Part shown: positions 60,801 to 64,000 of the stretch, piece by piece
How positions within the stretch are numbered: position 1 is the first letter of the stretch
Layout of the letters: the number at the start of each line of letters is the position of its first letter
NCBI GenBank assembly: GCA_001464545.1
Contig: LNFC01000014.1
Location: forward strand, 186,001-250,000
Reading direction: 5' to 3'
DNA from: Acidobacteria bacterium Ga0077551
GTDB lineage: Bacteria; Pseudomonadota; Alphaproteobacteria; Caulobacterales; Hyphomonadaceae
Length of the DNA stretch: 64,000 bases
Notes under the pieces: generated by a model
Seen by the model: the letters and a program-made list of their open reading frames with translations, nothing else
Told to the model about the DNA's origin: nothing
Databases searched by the model: none
Translations under genes and position numbers: made by a program

Positions 60801-61268
60801 TCAGGCCTTGCGCACAATCACCATGCTGGAGCGCGTGGAGTCCACGACGACCCGGTCGCCAATGTTCAGTGCGCCTTCGCCGTCAGCGGCTTCAGCGCCC
60901 CAGACGGTGTCACCGATCCGCACCTGGCCTTGCCCGCCGTTGAATTCCCGCGTGATCTCGCCGCGCTGGCCGACCAGTTGGACCATGCGCTTGTTGAGTG
61001 TCGGGTGTTCCGGCGCGGCCTTGCGCATGTTCGGGAAAACCGAGCGGCTGAGGACGATCAGCGCGACGGACGCGAACATGAAGACGAGGATCTGGACGTG
61101 CCAGGCGGTGGCCGATTCCGGCGCAACCGAGGCGAAGATCGCCGTCAGAGCTGCCGCGATGGATGCCATCAGCAAGTCGAACGTGCTGGTCACCATCTCG
61201 ACGCCGAACAGGATCAGGGCGAACACCAGCCAGTGCCACCAGGTGATCTCGGAGAGCAGTTGTTCCAT
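60801..61268 (-). CDS. NfeD-family membrane protein
   Basis: 155 residues: three to four helices (WHWLVFALILFGVEM, LLMASIAAALTAIFASV, VQILVFMFASVALIVL) then an OB-fold domain (GQRGEITREFNGGQGQVRIGDTVW...GDRVVVDS). This is the short NfeD1b type, the standard partner of the stomatin gene upstream on the same strand, 29 bp away. Confidence 0.9.
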   Translation of the reverse strand: MEQLLSEITWWHWLVFALILFGVEMVTSTFDLLMASIAAALTAIFASVAPESATAWHVQILVFMFASVALIVLSRSVFPNMRKAAPEHPTLNKRMVQLVGQRGEITREFNGGQGQVRIGDTVWGAEAADGEGALNIGDRVVVDSTRSSMVIVRKA

Positions 61269-61297
61269 GTAAATAGCCTTCTTCTGCAGGCGGAGGA

Positions 61298-62260
61298 TCA
61301 GGTGCGGGTCGGCGGCACGGCGCTACCGGCCGGGCGCGGTGCGGCGTTCGCCGCTTTCGCCGAGTCCGTCAGCCCACGGATACCCTCGATGGTGCCGAGG
61401 ATGGACGAGAATTCCGCCGGGATGATGACCGTGCGCTGCTGCGGTGAGGTCGCGAGTTTCTCGAACGCGGCGACATAGGCCTGGCCGAGGAAGTAATTGA
61501 TCGCGTTGACGTCGCCCTTGGCAATCGCCTCGGAGACCATGGCGGTAGCTTTCGCTTCGGCTTCGGCTTCGCGCTCGCGGGCTTCGGCGTCGCGGAAGGC
61601 GGCTTCCTTGCGGCCTTCAGCCTGGAGGATCTGCGACTGTTTCTGGCCTTCGGCCTTGAGGATCGCCGATTGCTTTTCGCCTTCTGCCGTGAGGATTTCC
61701 GCGCGCTTCAGGCGCTCGGCCTTCATCTGGCGGGCCATGGCTTCGGTGATGTCGGCCGGCGGGGTGAGGTCCTTGATCTCGATACGGGTGACCTTGACGC
61801 CCCAGGGGAGCGTCGCAGCGTCGATCGTGCCGAGCAGGCGGGCGTTGATCTCGTCGCGGTTCGAGAGGACCTGGTCGAGGTCCATCGAGCCGACCACGGT
61901 GCGGATGTTGGTCATCGAGAGGTTGGTGATGGCGCTGACGAGGTTGTTGACCTCATAGGCGGCCTGCACCGCGTCGACGACCTGGATGAACACGATGGCG
62001 TCGCAGGAGACCATCGCATTGTCGCGTGTGATCACTTCCTGCTGGGGCACGTCCAGCACGGTCTCCATCATGTTCATCTTCCGGCCGACCCGGTCGAACA
62101 GCGGATTGATGACGTGCGGGCCGGGCGACAGCGTCTTGGTGTACCGGCCGAAGCGCTCGATCGTCCAGTTATAGCCCTGCGGCACGAACTTCAGCGCGCC
62201 GAACAGGCCGATGATGACGACGACGAAAATCAGCAGGAATGCTGAGATGATGATATCCAT
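61298..62260 (-). CDS. SPFH/stomatin-family protein (QmcA-like)
   Basis: 320 residues from the ATG at 62260. One N-terminal membrane helix (ISAFLLIFVVVIIGLFGAL), SPFH domain (VPQGYNWTIERFGRYTKTLSPG, then LDVPQQEVITRDNAMVSCDA) and a coiled-coil region of EA/KQ repeats (EREAEAEAKATAMVSEAI). Forms membrane-domain scaffolds with NfeD. Confidence 0.92.
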   Translation of the reverse strand: MDIIISAFLLIFVVVIIGLFGALKFVPQGYNWTIERFGRYTKTLSPGPHVINPLFDRVGRKMNMMETVLDVPQQEVITRDNAMVSCDAIVFIQVVDAVQAAYEVNNLVSAITNLSMTNIRTVVGSMDLDQVLSNRDEINARLLGTIDAATLPWGVKVTRIEIKDLTPPADITEAMARQMKAERLKRAEILTAEGEKQSAILKAEGQKQSQILQAEGRKEAAFRDAEAREREAEAEAKATAMVSEAIAKGDVNAINYFLGQAYVAAFEKLATSPQQRTVIIPAEFSSILGTIEGIRGLTDSAKAANAAPRPAGSAVPPTRT

Positions 62261-62327
62261 GGGGTCCCTCTCCACGTGCAACTTACGAGTCAGATGGGGA
62301 AGGATTTGCCGTTATTCAATAAATTCA

Positions 62328-62352
62328 AACACAAAATCGACCTGCCCGTTCC
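62328..62352 (-). promoter_or_regulatory. Candidate EcfG-type promoter before stomatin/nfeD
   Basis: Minus strand GGAAC (62352-62348), 17 bp, GTT (62330-62328): the EcfG spacing, but with T instead of C before GTT. It lies about 68 bp before the start codon. Weaker than the element at 27012. Confidence 0.35.
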
Positions 62353-62404
62353 CCGAGCAAGCCGATCATGGTCGTATTCGGTTAAGGTTCGTTAACGGCC
62401 CGCT

Positions 62405-62887
62405 CTAGAGTTGGGCGAGCAGGTAGTCCGCCGCCGAGACCTTGAACTCGCCGCCCTGCTCCACGTTGAGCTCGGCAACCACGCCGTCCTTCACCAGCAT
62501 CGAGTAGCGCTGCGAGCGCTTGCCCATGCCGAAACCGGAGGCGTCCAGCTCGAGGCCGATGGATTGCGCGAAGGCGCCGTTACCGTCGGCCAGCATGCGG
62601 ATCTTGTCTTCGGCGTGCGAGGACTTGCCCCAGGCGCCCATGACGAACACGTCGTTGACCGAGGTGCAGACGATCTCGGAGACGCCCTTGGCTTCGAACT
62701 CGCCGGCCTTGTCGACGAAGCCCGGCAGGTGGCGCGCCGAGCAGGTCGGCGTGTAGGCGCCGGGGACGGCGAACAGGGCGACGGTCTTGCCGCCGAACAC
62801 CTGCGCGGTGGTCACGGGTTTCGGGCCATCCGCCGTCATTTCCATGAAGGTGGCTTCGGGCAGCTTGTCGCCGACTTTGATGGTCAT
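62405..62887 (-). CDS. Peroxiredoxin, Prx5-type
   Basis: 160 residues. Catalytic Cys in PGAYTPTCSARHLPGF (~residue 49), with a second Cys in EIVCTSVND (~74). DUF-free, typical AhpE/Prx5 glutaredoxin-dependent length. Reduces H2O2 and organic peroxides. Monocistronic. I saw no OxyR-type ATAG-N7-CTAT site in the 143-bp gap upstream. Confidence 0.93.
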   Translation of the reverse strand: MTIKVGDKLPEATFMEMTADGPKPVTTAQVFGGKTVALFAVPGAYTPTCSARHLPGFVDKAGEFEAKGVSEIVCTSVNDVFVMGAWGKSSHAEDKIRMLADGNGAFAQSIGLELDASGFGMGKRSQRYSMLVKDGVVAELNVEQGGEFKVSAADYLLAQL

Positions 62888-63030
62888 GAGGCAGTCTCCT
62901 TTGTTGCCTGCCGGAGATAGGGCCGTGCGGGCGGAGCCGCAAGGCTTGGAAGACGAACGGCGTGCGGCCTGCGCGGCTTTTCACTTGCAATCGCGCGCCC
63001 GGTGGCCCAGCCTTGATGCTGGAGGCAGGC

Positions 63031-63597
63031 ATGCAGCTCGATACCGACCTCACCGGCAAGCTCCTGATCGCCCTTCCGGGCATCGGCGACACGCGCTTCG
63101 AGCGCTCGGTCATCCTGCTCTGCGCCCACACACCCGAGTTCGCGATGGGCATCGTGCTCAACAAACCGGTGGAGGGCGTCGACCTGCAGGACCTGATGGA
63201 GCAGATGGGCATCCAGATGGAAATCTCGCTGCGCGGCGTGACGGTGCTCGAAGGCGGGCCGGTGGCGACCGAGCGCGGGTTTGTTCTGCATACGGATGAT
63301 GTAATCTGCGACGGCGCAACCATGGAGGTTGACGGCGACATCTGCATGACGGCGACGCGGGACATTCTCGGCATGGTCGCCTCGATGGCGGCGCCGCGCC
63401 AGTCCGTGTTCGCGCTCGGCTATGCCGGGTGGGGCGCGGGGCAGCTGGAAAGCGAGCTGGCGGAGAATGCCTGGCTTGTGTGCGAGCCGGATTCCGATCT
63501 CGTGTTTGGCGACGCGCATGAGCACAAATGGCGCCACGCGATGACGCGGCTGGGGGTTGACCTCTCGCGGCTGCATTCCGGCGCGGGGAACGCATGA
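63031..63597 (+). CDS. YqgE/AlgH-family protein (DUF179)
   Basis: 188 residues from the ATG at 63031, chosen because GGAGG lies 5 bp upstream; the ATG at 63016 has no such site. LTGKLLIALPGIGDTRFERSVILLC and MGIVLNKPVEG are family hallmarks, with GGPVATERGFVLHT and LGYAGWGAGQLESELAENAWL. Function not established. The stop overlaps the next start (ATGA). Confidence 0.92.
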   Translation: MQLDTDLTGKLLIALPGIGDTRFERSVILLCAHTPEFAMGIVLNKPVEGVDLQDLMEQMGIQMEISLRGVTVLEGGPVATERGFVLHTDDVICDGATMEVDGDICMTATRDILGMVASMAAPRQSVFALGYAGWGAGQLESELAENAWLVCEPDSDLVFGDAHEHKWRHAMTRLGVDLSRLHSGAGNA

Positions 63598-64000
63598 GAC
63601 AGGTCGGCGCCATCACTATCCACGAAGCGGCCGCACCGCTGGAGGTCGCCGCGTTCGGCGGGCTGATCTCCGAATACGTCGCCTGGTGCCGCGAGCGATA
63701 CCGGAATGATCCCTGGCTCGTCGAGATGGCCTTCAGCCATCAGGGGCTCGATGCGGAACTGCTGAGCCTCGCCGATCTGTATGCGCCGCCGAATGGCCGT
63801 ATGCTGATCGCCGAAGACGCGCATGAAATCCTCGGCGGCGTCGCCTACAAGCGCGCGGACAAGGATACGTGCGAAATGAAGCGGCTGTTCGTGCGCAGCA
63901 CGGCGAACGGGCGCGGCCTCGGACGCAAGCTTTGCGAAGCCCTGATGCAGGCCGCGGTGCGCGACGGCTTCAAGACCATGCGCCTCGACACGACGCGCGA
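63594..64000 (+). CDS. GNAT-family N-acetyltransferase (partial, runs off right edge)
   Basis: About 135 N-terminal residues. GNAT core: acceptor strand EILGGVAYKRA, then MKRLFVRSTANGRGLGRKLCEALM with the acetyl-CoA loop NGRGLGR, and TMRLDTT at the edge. Starts inside the stop of the YqgE gene, so co-translated. Substrate unknown. Confidence 0.85.
   Translation, partial: MRQVGAITIHEAAAPLEVAAFGGLISEYVAWCRERYRNDPWLVEMAFSHQGLDAELLSLADLYAPPNGRMLIAEDAHEILGGVAYKRADKDTCEMKRLFVRSTANGRGLGRKLCEALMQAAVRDGFKTMRLDTTR

Noticed and set aside
62382..62395. CtrA-like TTAA-N6-TTAAC upstream of stomatin
   Set aside because: CtrA boxes use N7; here the spacing is 6, so not claimed.

Overview
The window reads as chromosomal DNA from a marine-type alphaproteobacterium. 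GC is high and even. The ChvI/ChvG two-component pair, candidate EcfG (general stress) promoters, an Atm1-type ABC exporter, a ChrR-like cupin, an FeS-type photolyase and a DUF4212/SSS acetate-type symporter all fit Alphaproteobacteria. Hyphomonadaceae/Caulobacterales is my best guess; this is inference from gene content, not from a marker search. No phage, plasmid, insertion sequence or CRISPR array was seen. Both ends cut through genes: an ABC exporter on the left and a GNAT acetyltransferase on the right.

Layout. 1-9.9 kb: Atm1-like exporter, LOG-family hydrolase, a PF10118 ferritin-like hydrolase divergent from a TetR regulator, a DEAD-box helicase and feoAB. 10-16 kb: a BLUF blue-light sensor, a DUF465 / zinc-ribbon-like pair, a bicarbonate-transporter pair (sbtA-sbtB) beside an OxyR-like LysR regulator, two tiny basic ORFs and envelope proteins. 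16-23.4 kb: a two-component system, then a locus with a subtilase, an ECF sigma/anti-sigma pair, an outer-membrane protein with an Asp-rich insert, and a secreted 4 x 25-residue repeat protein. 23.6-23.9 kb: the fossil of a deleted RND efflux locus. 24-31 kb: spermidine-synthase-like protein, tRNA-Leu, nitronate monooxygenase, a stress-type DUF883 operon, a VIT1/CCC1 transporter, tRNA-Asp and AsmA. 31-42.9 kb: a GGDEF/EAL protein, a ChrR-like / DUF6134 / FeS-photolyase operon, the cysK-sseA-metC sulfur operon, a C13-type peptidase and small membrane proteins. 43-52.5 kb: polA, an ExoD-family protein, a DUF2235 hydrolase, and chvI separated from chvG by three genes. 52.5-64 kb: acs with its SSS symporter, an amidohydrolase and serine hydrolase, rplY-pth, NfeD/stomatin, peroxiredoxin and YqgE.

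How parts work together. Several loci look like regulator-plus-target modules whose DNA sites can be read directly. Two ATAG-N7-CTAT palindromes, one upstream of sbtA and one upstream of the LysR gene itself, match the OxyR half-operator, although this LysR lacks the OxyR cysteines. A TGATCC-N16-CGTATT element, resembling the singlet-oxygen sigma-E/ChrR promoter class, sits in front of the ChrR-like/photolyase operon. GGAAC-N17-GTT elements sit in front of the DUF883 operon and, more weakly, the stomatin/NfeD operon. Light, singlet oxygen and general stress (BLUF sensor, photolyase, ChrR-like cupin, EcfG-type promoters) recur through the window.

Limits: all assignments come from reading motifs and family resemblance by eye. 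No database search or structure prediction was run.
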